The notes below the pieces were generated by a model. That model was not told where the DNA came from and ran no database searches. It worked only from the letters and a program-made list of their open reading frames with translations. From the NCBI RefSeq assembly GCF_015840915.1, contig NZ_CP060398.1:1240001-1304000 (forward strand): a stretch of DNA of 64,000 bases, written 5' to 3'. The translations under genes were made by a program, and so were the position numbers. Positions 55,309 to 64,000 of this stretch are shown piece after piece. Position 1 is the first letter of the stretch; every line of letters starts with the position of its first letter. Origin of the DNA: Synechococcus sp. CBW1002. Lineage in GTDB: Bacteria > Cyanobacteriota > Cyanobacteriia > PCC-6307 > Cyanobiaceae.

Positions 55309-55814
55309 GACTCCTCTTCTTGCAGCCAAAGCTGATCGAGCTTTTTTGACAGCATCAGCAATGTTGCCGCCTCCGAAAGAGCTTTTTCCTTCTTCTGCAA
55401 CTCACGTTCAAGGCGCCGGATCTGGCGTGCCTGCTCCTGGTTTTTGCGCTGTAGATCCCTGTGGTCGGTCATGGTCGGCGCGCTGGGGCCATTGGCATCC
55501 TCAGCGGCCTGGCGCCAGCGGGCAAGCTGTTTGGGGTAGAGGCCCCGCTCACGGCAGTAAGCGCCGAGATCGGGGCCGCTGAGGCCTGCGGCCTGGATCA
55601 CGGCGGCCAGTTTGTCGGATGCGCCCCACTGCTCCGGCGGCTTGCTGGTGGCCGGCACCAGCTGGCCCTCTTTCTGCCACTGACTGCGCCAGTTGTAGAG
55701 GGTCTGGGTAGTGATGCCGGTGGAGCGAGCGATCTCGGCCACGCTCTCTCGGTTGGGCGGGCTCATGCGATTGCGGATCTCAGCCCGCACGGCCTGGTCA
55801 TAAATCGGTTTCAT
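55305..55814 (-). CDS. IS3-like element OrfA, copy B
   Basis: This 169-aa HTH and coiled-coil protein is the same as the one at 3719-4228. It starts MKPIYDQAVRAEIRNRMSPP and ends WLQEEES, with the stop overlapping the transposase start. Confidence 0.88.
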   Translation of the reverse strand: MKPIYDQAVRAEIRNRMSPPNRESVAEIARSTGITTQTLYNWRSQWQKEGQLVPATSKPPEQWGASDKLAAVIQAAGLSGPDLGAYCRERGLYPKQLARWRQAAEDANGPSAPTMTDHRDLQRKNQEQARQIRRLERELQKKEKALSEAATLLMLSKKLDQLWLQEEES

Positions 55815-56236
55815 GGTCCTCGGTTTGGCCCCCTAGTGGATGGGTCAGACCGAGCGGACTTCTTTCCTGACGCAGGGGGGGATTCCCCAGCAGGGGCTTT
55901 GGAGTGACGTATCTTGATGCTCCCTTGGTATTTAATTGCGTGTCGTGGTTTCTCTCGCTGCTGGCGCCCGCTGCAGTGATCCATACGGATAGATTGCATG
56001 TCGGCATCGCAGCAGCACTGCTTGGCAAAGAGGTTTATTTGTACGATAACTGCTACAAGAAGATTAGCGCCGTGTATGAATTCTCATTGAAAAATAGGCC
56101 CGGCTTGAATATTAGACTAGGTTGAGATCTTTCAGGATTTTCGGTAATGCTGGGATGGTCACTTCAGGCGGAGCTCCCTTCGGAAACGATCGATCTGGCT
56201 CTGGATAGCCTGTGTTTCGTCTTGGCGTTCCTGACA

Positions 56237-57385
56237 TCATAAGGATGAATGATTTGACTGAGATCTTGTCGCTACCTGCTTGCTGATCACTTTTTGCAGT
56301 GTCTCCAGCCAGGTACCTGCAATCTCATGTTTCGTTGCAAAAGTGTAAATACTGACTAGTTCATTTAGTTTTGCCACGTTCATCAGCTTATCTCCAAGCC
56401 TCATGATCTGCTCACCTGTAATATCCTTCTCAAAAGCCGAGGGCAGTGGCTTGCCGGCTGCGCGAAAGTTCAGGATGGTCCGAATACACTTTTCGCACAC
56501 GCAACAGTTCGCGCCTGTCTGCGGCCCTTCCCAGCAGACTCGCAGATTATTGACACACTCCAAAGTCTCTGAGATGTGCATTACTTTCTCGGTTCTTGAA
56601 AAAGCATGTCCTTCAGCCATGATGGAGAAGATATCACTAGAAAGCATGTGATCAGATATGGGATTAGAGCCCCAAGGCAGAGTCAGTGCGTCGTATCTCT
56701 CGGCACTGCTGAGTATGCCTATGGAATGACTGCCATTGAATTGATGTAATACACCAGCGAAAGCGGCTGCAAAGTTCTGCTCCCAGTCGGGCAGCGCCAG
56801 CCTTGCGTTGGTCTTGACGCAGACGAGAGGAATATTTGTTGCCGCAAGAATCTTGCGGCAACTTTTGGCGGCTTGGTCAAAAGCTGCCTGAGCCTCAAGA
56901 CGAATGTCAAATCCATGCACGAGAACGGCAGCATCAATGTTTACGTGATATTTTCCAGGGGATCGATTAACGTGCTTGAAGAGGCTGAAACAGCTATCCA
57001 CCCCTCCTGAGAAGAGAAGAACTGCTGACTGGCCAGTGTCAACCACTACTTTCTTTTCAATGTGGTCTGCATTGATATCCACGCATTGATATAAATTGGG
57101 AAACCATGAGCAAAAAACATGTTGAAACTCTTCGAGATTACGCATCAGGGATTGGCTTGCGCTTCCATGAACATAAATGTCTCTGCCGGTCTTCATGGAT
57201 GCAAAAAGAATGGCCACTATTGCAAAGTCTAAATTTGCAGTCGACTTAGAATGGCCGAAGAATTCGTAGTAGATGGAATCCCTTGAGATGGATCTGTTGT
57301 TATCGAAGCACTCGATTGTGAGATCTCTTCTCAGCACATTGCCGGATGATCTTTCGTCAAGAAATAGGTGAACACTTTTCGACAT
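56237..57385 (-). CDS. QueC-like PP-loop ATPase in a glycan locus, function unknown
   Basis: This 382-aa protein has the PP-loop pyrophosphatase motif LLFSGGVDSCFSL (residues 123-135). C-terminally it has four cysteines (284, and CCVCEKC giving 294, 297 and 300, followed by IRT). This is the spacing of the zinc site in QueC, the 7-cyano-7-deazaguanine synthase. It also has about 115 extra N-terminal residues not found in QueC. PP-loop enzymes activate carboxyl or carbonyl groups with ATP before amidation, nitrile formation or thiolation. Its neighbours are a pyruvyl transferase and a glycosyltransferase, so a sugar or lipid-linked intermediate is a possible substrate (inference). The base composition is AT-richer than the core genes, a sign of transfer. 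It is not recognised as a named family. Confidence 0.75.
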   Translation of the reverse strand: MSKSVHLFLDERSSGNVLRRDLTIECFDNNRSISRDSIYYEFFGHSKSTANLDFAIVAILFASMKTGRDIYVHGSASQSLMRNLEEFQHVFCSWFPNLYQCVDINADHIEKKVVVDTGQSAVLLFSGGVDSCFSLFKHVNRSPGKYHVNIDAAVLVHGFDIRLEAQAAFDQAAKSCRKILAATNIPLVCVKTNARLALPDWEQNFAAAFAGVLHQFNGSHSIGILSSAERYDALTLPWGSNPISDHMLSSDIFSIMAEGHAFSRTEKVMHISETLECVNNLRVCWEGPQTGANCCVCEKCIRTILNFRAAGKPLPSAFEKDITGEQIMRLGDKLMNVAKLNELVSIYTFATKHEIAGTWLETLQKVISKQVATRSQSNHSSL

Positions 57386-57621
57386 GGGCCAGCTTGATTT
57401 GTCGGGATTCTATCTTGAGATTGGCATCAGTGTGATTGGCTGAAATCCAATGACTTGAATCTGCTGTGCCGATAGGCAGCTACGCAAGCACTATGGAAAC
57501 TGCTGCGAAACTAGCTATGTGCAATATGCTGCCATGCCAGTCGGTTGATGATCTTCTGCTGTCACCACAGAGAGCATATGGCCACATCGTATTGCTATTG
57601 GCCGTGAATAGAAGAGTGTCC

Positions 57622-59139
57622 TCAGTGACTGCTCCAACGTTGAGAGGTCATCTTGTGTGCTTTCGCCGTTGCGGAGGCCACGACATCACTATCATTGACA
57701 GTGCTGGAAAATTTGCAGTCGAAGCTTACGACCGGATCACAGGCCGTGTAAGTTATCGCCTCTTCGTAAATTAAAAAGTCGGCAACGCACCGAGTTGGCC
57801 GATACAACTTCTTTAGATCAAGACAAGTAGAGTCGCGCAGAAAGCGATTGGCCAATCGTCGAGCAATCTTCTTCTTGATTAGATAGCCATAGGTCCCCCA
57901 GAATTCGTGCTCCCAACGGATGAAAGGGATGTCATGGTCAGCCAGCTCAAGCAGGCGTGTTAGGAAGCTTGGGTTATTTGTTCCAAGCTGAATGATCTCC
58001 CAGTCCGCGGGAAGTTGCTTGAGGAAAGCAGCCGAATTGAAGTCATCACGAAGAATGGCGTCATCTTCAAGCACAAGAAAGACTTGGTTGTTTGGACCGC
58101 TTTCGTTGGCAAGAAGTTTAAACAGCATCAAATGACTGGACAGACACGCGAGTTGAGCTGGGCGATTATATACAGGCATGTCAGTGCTAACTTGTGGCAG
58201 TGTCTCAGGCGTGATTGCTTTGAAGAAAAAGCAGTCAAGCCCCGCCTGCGCAAGTCTTGCATTGATGATCTCTTGGCGCTGAGAATTTCCTTCAATCGAA
58301 ATGCACCAAGCATGCTGTAATCCTAGCCTTTGCCATGGAGAGACAGGCTTGCCTTTGGGAGTATTTCTTTCGCCGTCAGCCCGATTGGCACCGGCAATGG
58401 CTTGCTCGTAGCGCGATAATATAGATCTCAGGTGTCTTATCACATTGGCTTGCAGTGCAGCGCCAACGGGTCGGAGCTGATCGGTATCGCCAGCGGCTTT
58501 GAGCGTTCGAAAATCAGGTCGATGATTATTGTGAGAGATGCAAAGAATCGTGTGATCTGGATCTAGCAGGACCAGTGGTAGCGTGAAGTCCTTCAGGAAA
58601 CTTTTTTCCTCGCCGGAGGTGACACTGTCGGAGCAGCGCGTTTGCAGCAATAGTTCCCGCTTGAAGGCCCAGGTGGCCGCCGTAGCCTGGTTGCTGCCAA
58701 ACGGGCCAGCCAGCCACAGCTCTCGCTCCGGCAGGAACAGCACTGGCAGCTGATTGCAGCCCGCCATCAAGCCATCGCCTCCGCTGAGCCGTTGCACCGC
58801 ATGGGCCACCCGGCCGGTCGGGTAATAATCAGTATCGTTCATCACCACGATGATCTCGCCGCTGCAGAATCCATGGCTGAGATTGCGCACCTGGTCCAAC
58901 GGCAGCCTCTGCTTCAGGCGCTCATAGCGAATCGTGAGACCCTGGTGGGGATCCGGCTGAAAAGCTTGTGTGCTGTCGTTGCTGTTGTCTACGATCACCC
59001 ATTCCAGCAGTTCGCGAGGATAGGTCTGTGTCAAGATCTGCTGCTGCAAGAGCGGCAGCAGTCCGGCAGGACCATGCGTGACCGTGCAGAGACTCACGCG
59101 TGGAAGCTGCACTGGATGCTGCGAGGCAGACTGATTCAC
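57622..59139 (-). CDS. Two-domain glycosyltransferase: GT2-type plus GT25-type
   Basis: The 505-aa protein has an N-terminal GT-A domain (about residues 12-240) with VSLCTVTHGPAGLLPLLQQQ, WVIVDNSNDST and the DxD-like MNDTDYYP. Its C-terminal domain (about 275-480) is of the GT25 LPS type: HAWCISIEGNSQRQEIINARL, LACLSSHLMLFKLL, VFLVLEDDAIL with the catalytic-metal EDD, and GTYGYLIKKKIARRL. Each domain would transfer one sugar, so the fusion may add two residues in sequence to a surface glycan. The N-terminal half has host-like GC, the C-terminal half is AT-richer, which hints at a chimeric origin. The 236 bp down to the PP-loop gene hold no convincing gene. Confidence 0.8.
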   Translation of the reverse strand: MNQSASQHPVQLPRVSLCTVTHGPAGLLPLLQQQILTQTYPRELLEWVIVDNSNDSTQAFQPDPHQGLTIRYERLKQRLPLDQVRNLSHGFCSGEIIVVMNDTDYYPTGRVAHAVQRLSGGDGLMAGCNQLPVLFLPERELWLAGPFGSNQATAATWAFKRELLLQTRCSDSVTSGEEKSFLKDFTLPLVLLDPDHTILCISHNNHRPDFRTLKAAGDTDQLRPVGAALQANVIRHLRSILSRYEQAIAGANRADGERNTPKGKPVSPWQRLGLQHAWCISIEGNSQRQEIINARLAQAGLDCFFFKAITPETLPQVSTDMPVYNRPAQLACLSSHLMLFKLLANESGPNNQVFLVLEDDAILRDDFNSAAFLKQLPADWEIIQLGTNNPSFLTRLLELADHDIPFIRWEHEFWGTYGYLIKKKIARRLANRFLRDSTCLDLKKLYRPTRCVADFLIYEEAITYTACDPVVSFDCKFSSTVNDSDVVASATAKAHKMTSQRWSSH

Positions 59140-59486
59140 TTGTCACTTTGGTAGACGACGTGTTCCATGGCTGGTTGTCATCGATAGGGGATTAGCGCAT
59201 GTATTGGAGGGTTGGAGATTGACAATCGTCGATAATGTGTTCTGGTCTTGGACAGAAAAACAATGGCGTACATATGCTCCTGCTTTCTGCCAGGCTGACC
59301 AGTCTCTCGGCACGGGCTCGCGCCCGCGACGAGCCTGTGCAACTGGAGAAAGACCTCAGCGACACCAGGCTCGGTGCCTGCAGCCGCGAGCGCGGCCTGC
59401 GTCCTTGGACGGTGATCGATGCAGGCGTCACACAGCCAAGCAGGCAGCCCCACGCGAGCGAACCAGCCAGCCGGTTGAAGAGCGAC
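59140..59486. other. Noncoding gap between the glycosyltransferase and thiC, with a possible IS relic
   Basis: No intact gene is seen. In the plus-strand frame, 59353-59400 or so reads SDTRLGACSRERGLRPW. This resembles the LGAYCRERGLYP block of the IS3-like OrfA proteins in this window, and may be a decayed fragment. The rest shows nothing recognisable. Confidence 0.35.
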
Positions 59487-61075
<1,589 letters not shown>

Positions 61076-61114
61076 TTTGGAAACCTAGCAAGGCTGAAAC
61101 GAAGAGGAGGCTGA

Positions 61115-61747
61115 TCAGCTGCCCTGCAGACCGTTGAGAGCCGCCGCGACGACGCGATGGTCGGGGTCCTGCTGCAGTTCCACCAGCAGACGACGGGCCA
61201 CGTCGCTGGACGGTGCCGCTGCGGAGGCCGGTGCCAGGGACGATGGCAGACCCGGCTTCTGTACCAGCCGTCCGAGGATCTCGGCACCCCCCACCCGCAC
61301 GGTGCCGTCGCCATCGGCGATCGCCAGCTGGGCAAGATCGAGCAGCCAGGCATCCGGCATCTCCGGATGTTCGGCCAGGGCCGAGAGGATGCTGCAGCGC
61401 ACCAGCCACTGGTGATCCACCACAAAAGCCTGGCGCACAAGAGGCCAGGCCTCAACATGGCCATAGCTCACCAGGGAATTGGCGGCTTCGGCGCGCACGT
61501 TGGCGTCCTCATCGTGCTGAAGGGCCTGCACCAGGGCCTGGCGGGCGGCATCGCTGCGTTTGACCCCCAGGCCGGCGCAACTGAGCGAGCGGATCATGAA
61601 GGTGGTCTGTTCCAGACCCAGCAGCAGCAGGGGAATGGCCTGCTCCGCCGGCACCTGCCTCAGTCCCGCCAGTGCGGGCATGGCCCGGCTGGGATCGCCG
61701 GAGGCGATTGCCTGGCGCAGGGCATCAAGATCGATCGACTCAGCCAT
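61115..61747 (-). CDS. HEAT-repeat protein
   Basis: This 210-aa protein is built of helical repeats: IPLLLLGLEQTTFMIRSLSCAGLG, ALVQALQHDEDANVRAEAANSLVSYG, AFVVDHQWLVRCSILSALAEHP and LLVELQQDPDHRVVAAALNGLQ. In cyanobacteria such short HEAT proteins include phycobilin lyase partners of the CpcE type and degradation factors, but no lyase partner or phycobilisome gene is near, so no such role is claimed. Its start overlaps the end of the upstream small membrane protein gene by eight bases. Confidence 0.8.
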   Translation of the reverse strand: MAESIDLDALRQAIASGDPSRAMPALAGLRQVPAEQAIPLLLLGLEQTTFMIRSLSCAGLGVKRSDAARQALVQALQHDEDANVRAEAANSLVSYGHVEAWPLVRQAFVVDHQWLVRCSILSALAEHPEMPDAWLLDLAQLAIADGDGTVRVGGAEILGRLVQKPGLPSSLAPASAAAPSSDVARRLLVELQQDPDHRVVAAALNGLQGS

Positions 61748-61973
61748 TGTCCTGTCTTAGGTCACCCAGGAGCTGGGCGCGACGTCGGCGGCGGCCCACC
61801 AGGCTGGAGGCCTGCAGCCCCACCCCGATCAACAGGGCCGGAATCGCCTGCATCCGGTCTGCCCCCTGGCGCAGCAGCAGCGCCACCAGGGCCAGCAGGA
61901 TCAGCAGAAGCGACGACAGCGCCAGCAACGGGCGGACTGTTCGAGCCGGCGAGCCGGCGGGAGGAAGCGTCAT
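61740..61973 (-). CDS. Small membrane protein, DUF3188-like
   Basis: This 77-aa protein has two hydrophobic helices (LLALSSLLLILLALVALLL and IPALLIGVGLQASSLV) linked by RQGADRMQA, and a basic GRRRRRAQ tail. The size and pattern recall the DUF3188 family of picocyanobacteria, a tentative match made from memory. The start overlaps the stop of the amidohydrolase gene by four bases, so the two are translationally coupled. Confidence 0.65.
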   Translation of the reverse strand: MTLPPAGSPARTVRPLLALSSLLLILLALVALLLRQGADRMQAIPALLIGVGLQASSLVGRRRRRAQLLGDLRQDNG

Positions 61974-63247
61974 GCCAACGGGCCGGCACTGGCCTGGCGC
62001 TCCATCCAGCGCAGCAGGCTGAGGGTGAGCACCTTCACCCCGACCGCCAGGGCTGCTTCATCCGGCGCGAAGGTGTTGCTGTGCAGGGGCGTGCAACCCG
62101 TGGCACCGGCCACCCCGAGGCGGAACATGGTGCCGCGGGTGCCCTGCTGCAGCTCGGCAAAATCCTCCGCCCCCAGCGAGGGCTGCTCCAGCCAGCGCAC
62201 CTGATCGCGTCCCAGCAGTTCGGTGGCGGCCTCCGCCACCAGCTCGGTGAGTTCCGGATCGTTGTGCACCGGCGGTGAGATGCAGCGGTAGCGCACCCGG
62301 GCTTCGCCGCCATGGCCCCGGCAGAGGGCCTGGACCGTGTCCTCGATCCAGCCAGGCAGCTGGGAATGGAGCTCCAGATCCAGGCAGCGCACGGTGCCGA
62401 GCAGACGCACGTGATCGGCGATCACGTTGAAGGCCTTGCCCCCCTCGATCCGGCCGAAGCTCACCACCACGGGATGGAGTGCATCGAGCCGCCGGCTGAT
62501 CGCCTCCTGCAGACCACTCACCACCCGCGCCGCGATCCAGATGGCATCGGTGGACTGGTGCGGGCGGGCGCCATGACCTCCTTCGCCGAGCACCTCCACC
62601 TCCAGCTCGCCGGCTGCGGCGGTGAGGCTGCCGCAGCGCACCCCGATCGAACCCACCGCCAGGCTGGGGAACACGTGCACACCGAACAGGGCCTGTACCC
62701 CCTCCATGGCGCCATCGGCCCGCATCCAGGCTGCACCCTGGGCCGTCTCTTCGGCGGGCTGGAACAGCAGCCGCACCCGCGCCGTCAGCAGCCCGGCAAG
62801 GGGAGCCAGCACGTGCGCCACCCCCAGTCCCACGGCGGTGTGCAGATCGTGGCCGCAGGCATGCATCAGCCCCTGGCGGGTGGAGGCGTAGTCGAGGCCG
62901 GTGCGCTCCTCCACCGGCAGGGCATCCATGTCGACCCGCAGGGCCACCAGGGGCACGTCCGGCCCCTCAGGCCCCAGTTCGGCCAGCACGCCGGTGCGGC
63001 CCACCCCCTCACGTACCCGCCAGCCCCAGCGACGCAGCTCGCCGGCCACCAGGGCAGCGGTCTGCTGCTCATGGCCGCTGAGCTCGGGATGGCGGTGGAT
63101 GTGGCGGCGCAGCTGAATCAGCTCCGGCAAGACCTCGGCCAGGCTGGCCTCGAGGCCGAGACGCTGCCAGTCTGCCAGCGGATGGGCACCGCAACCGGGC
63201 GCCGCGGCTCGGGGGGTGTCGGATCCGGTGGCGAGGGGCAGGGGCAT
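61970..63247 (-). CDS. M20-family amidohydrolase (hippurate/IAA-amino acid hydrolase type)
   Basis: The 425-aa metallopeptidase-like enzyme shows LIQLRRHIHRHPELSGHEQQTA, LRVDMDALPVEE, MHACGHDLHTAV, LLFQPAEETAQGA and LHSNTFAPDEAAL, which carry the metal ligands and catalytic Glu of the M20D group. These enzymes split N-acyl amino acids or related amides; the substrate is not readable from sequence. The start MPLPLATGSDTP at 63247 was chosen because the longer form (63334) overlaps the upstream TPR gene deeply. It ends in a four-base overlap with the small membrane protein gene. Confidence 0.88.
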   Translation of the reverse strand: MPLPLATGSDTPRAAAPGCGAHPLADWQRLGLEASLAEVLPELIQLRRHIHRHPELSGHEQQTAALVAGELRRWGWRVREGVGRTGVLAELGPEGPDVPLVALRVDMDALPVEERTGLDYASTRQGLMHACGHDLHTAVGLGVAHVLAPLAGLLTARVRLLFQPAEETAQGAAWMRADGAMEGVQALFGVHVFPSLAVGSIGVRCGSLTAAAGELEVEVLGEGGHGARPHQSTDAIWIAARVVSGLQEAISRRLDALHPVVVSFGRIEGGKAFNVIADHVRLLGTVRCLDLELHSQLPGWIEDTVQALCRGHGGEARVRYRCISPPVHNDPELTELVAEAATELLGRDQVRWLEQPSLGAEDFAELQQGTRGTMFRLGVAGATGCTPLHSNTFAPDEAALAVGVKVLTLSLLRWMERQASAGPLA

Positions 63248-63258
63248 CGAGGGGATTG

Positions 63259-63963
63259 TCAGGAGGCCAGAGCCAGGAACTGGGCCAGAGCCTGCACGGG
63301 CACGGGTGGCCAGCGCCGTATCCGCAACAGCCATTCTTCCTGGCGATAGCGCGGATCGAGACCGGAGGCCGCCGCCCAGTTGCTCTCGGCTTCCCCCTGA
63401 GCCCCCTGCCGCCAGAGCAGGGCGGTGAGACCGGCGCGGGCATCGGCGAACAGGGGGTAACGGCGGATCAGCTGGCGGAACTGGCGTTCGGCGGCCTCGA
63501 GATCCCCCAGCTGGAAAGCGGCCAGGGCAGCACTGGAGCGAGCCATGGCGAAACCGGGACGGGCCAGGTCAGCCGCGTCATAGCAGCGTCGCGCCTCGGT
63601 CCAGTCGCCCTGGGAGCCGCGCACGTTGCCGAGGTTGTAGAGCGCCGAGGCGTCAGCGGGATCCCGCTCCAGGATCCAGGTGTAGTCGGCGGCGGCGGCC
63701 TGCCAGCGCTGCAGTGCCTCCTCGGCCGTTCCCCGGTTGAGGTGGGGATCGGGGTTGAGCGGATCGAGCGCCATGGCGCGGCCCTGGTCTTCGATGGCGC
63801 CCTCGGGGTCGCCCAGGGCCAGCCGCACATTGCCGCGGTTGCTCCAGGCCGCGGCCTGGCTGGGGTCCTGTTCCAGCACACCATCCCAGAGAATCAGGGC
63901 TTCGCTGAAGCGGCCGTCGCGGCTGGCGGCCAGGGCCTGCTCGAACTGCTCGGGCAGGCTCAC
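63259..63963 (-). CDS. Tetratricopeptide-repeat protein
   Basis: This 234-aa protein consists almost wholly of TPR units: FEQALAASRDGRFSEALILWDGVLEQDP, AAWSNRGNVRLALGDPEGAIEDQGRAMALDP, PHLNRGTAEEALQRWQAAAADYTWILERDP and ALYNLGNVRGSQGDWTEARRCYDAADL. TPR proteins serve as scaffolds, and many in cyanobacteria help assemble photosynthetic complexes, but this one gives no specific clue. It heads the unit with the amidohydrolase, 11 bp upstream of it. The last 37 bp of the window hold nothing visible. Confidence 0.85.
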   Translation of the reverse strand: MSLPEQFEQALAASRDGRFSEALILWDGVLEQDPSQAAAWSNRGNVRLALGDPEGAIEDQGRAMALDPLNPDPHLNRGTAEEALQRWQAAAADYTWILERDPADASALYNLGNVRGSQGDWTEARRCYDAADLARPGFAMARSSAALAAFQLGDLEAAERQFRQLIRRYPLFADARAGLTALLWRQGAQGEAESNWAAASGLDPRYRQEEWLLRIRRWPPVPVQALAQFLALAS

Positions 63964-64000
63964 GCCAGGCCTGGCTGAGATCGGAGCGGCAGCGAGGGCC

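Larger units (their letters stand above)
54033..55877 (-). mobile_element. IS3-like insertion sequence, copy B (1845 bp, intact)
   Basis: It has the same ends and length as the element at 3656-5500, flanked by GGG at 54030-54032 and 55878-55880. It sits one base from the GGA target duplication of the neighbouring IS3 copy, so two insertions hit almost the same point of the pyruvyl transferase gene. Confidence 0.92.
49094..56125 (+). pseudogene. Polysaccharide pyruvyl transferase family gene split by 6.2 kb of insertion sequences
   Basis: The 5' part (49094-49717) encodes GYDLIFFPNPGNSGDAVIA, YYIYSGGGNL, CVLPHSCFGVDS and FAREATTQHYLRSL. The 3' part (55881-56125) encodes VIHTDRLHVGIAAALLGKEVYLYDNCYKK. 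These are the start and end blocks of polysaccharide pyruvyl transferases, which add ketal pyruvate to surface sugars. Removing the element at 49718-54025 with one GGA and the one at 54033-55877 with one GGG gives 873 nt, 290 aa, in frame across the joint. The start is taken as GTG at 49094; the frame is open upstream to 48983 without an ATG. GC is lower than in the core genes nearby. The gene was intact before the insertions and is now presumably dead. Confidence 0.85.

Noticed and set aside
57466-57774. Plus-strand frame of 102 codons at the end of the glycosyltransferase gene
   Set aside because: Half of it is antisense to the well supported GT25 domain, it shows no recognisable motif, and its start region has no ribosome site.

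Overview
The window reads as chromosome of a high-GC picocyanobacterium of the Synechococcus/Cyanobium group. The grounds are a nitrate cluster with an NrtP-type permease, ferredoxin-type narB/narM/nirA, NtcA boxes, a flv1/flv3 pair, two acyl desaturases, gcvP/gcvH, rplI-dnaB and a TPP-riboswitch-controlled thiC. No rRNA, tRNA or CRISPR array was seen. The genus is inferred from gene content and style only.

Layout. 1-1420: right part of an IS91-type unit (transposase plus tyrosine recombinase) cut by the window edge. 1579-9850: one old IS3-like element carrying four other insertion sequences. Every junction can be resolved: removing each element and one copy of its target duplication restores the host reading frames exactly. 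9851-11109: a short noncoding stretch and an intact integron-type integrase (IntI) with no recognisable cassette array. 11131-14592: ferredoxin/metallo-beta-lactamase fusion, O-methyltransferase and class III cyclase. 14616-27254: nitrate assimilation island: moaA and mobA (molybdenum cofactor), nrtP (uptake), narB plus narM (nitrate to nitrite), a TrpD2-like protein, nirA (nitrite to ammonium), and sirB and cobA (siroheme for NirA). 27349-36542: SWIM and MEKHLA proteins, an Nramp-like transporter, flv3, a solute-binding protein, flv1 and rubrerythrin, the last group dealing with O2 and peroxide. 36647-46889: gcvP, gcvH, a methionine gamma-lyase-like enzyme, two desaturases around an HTH protein, rplI and dnaB.

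47011-59139 is an accessory region. A diverged IS3-like copy is followed by a polysaccharide pyruvyl transferase gene split by 6.2 kb of insertion sequences. These are an IS3 element containing an IS5-like element containing a second IS3 copy, plus a further IS3-like element one base away. The surviving glycan genes are an unusual QueC-like PP-loop protein and a GT2-GT25 fusion, in sequence of visibly lower GC. 59487-63963: thiC with its riboswitch, HEAT and TPR repeat proteins, a small membrane protein and an M20 amidohydrolase.

The candidates for something undescribed are the QueC-like protein in a glycan locus, the solitary IntI with a weak attC-like hairpin beside it, and a perfect 23-bp hairpin next to gcvP. 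The best supported result is the base-exact reconstruction of the two nested insertion piles.
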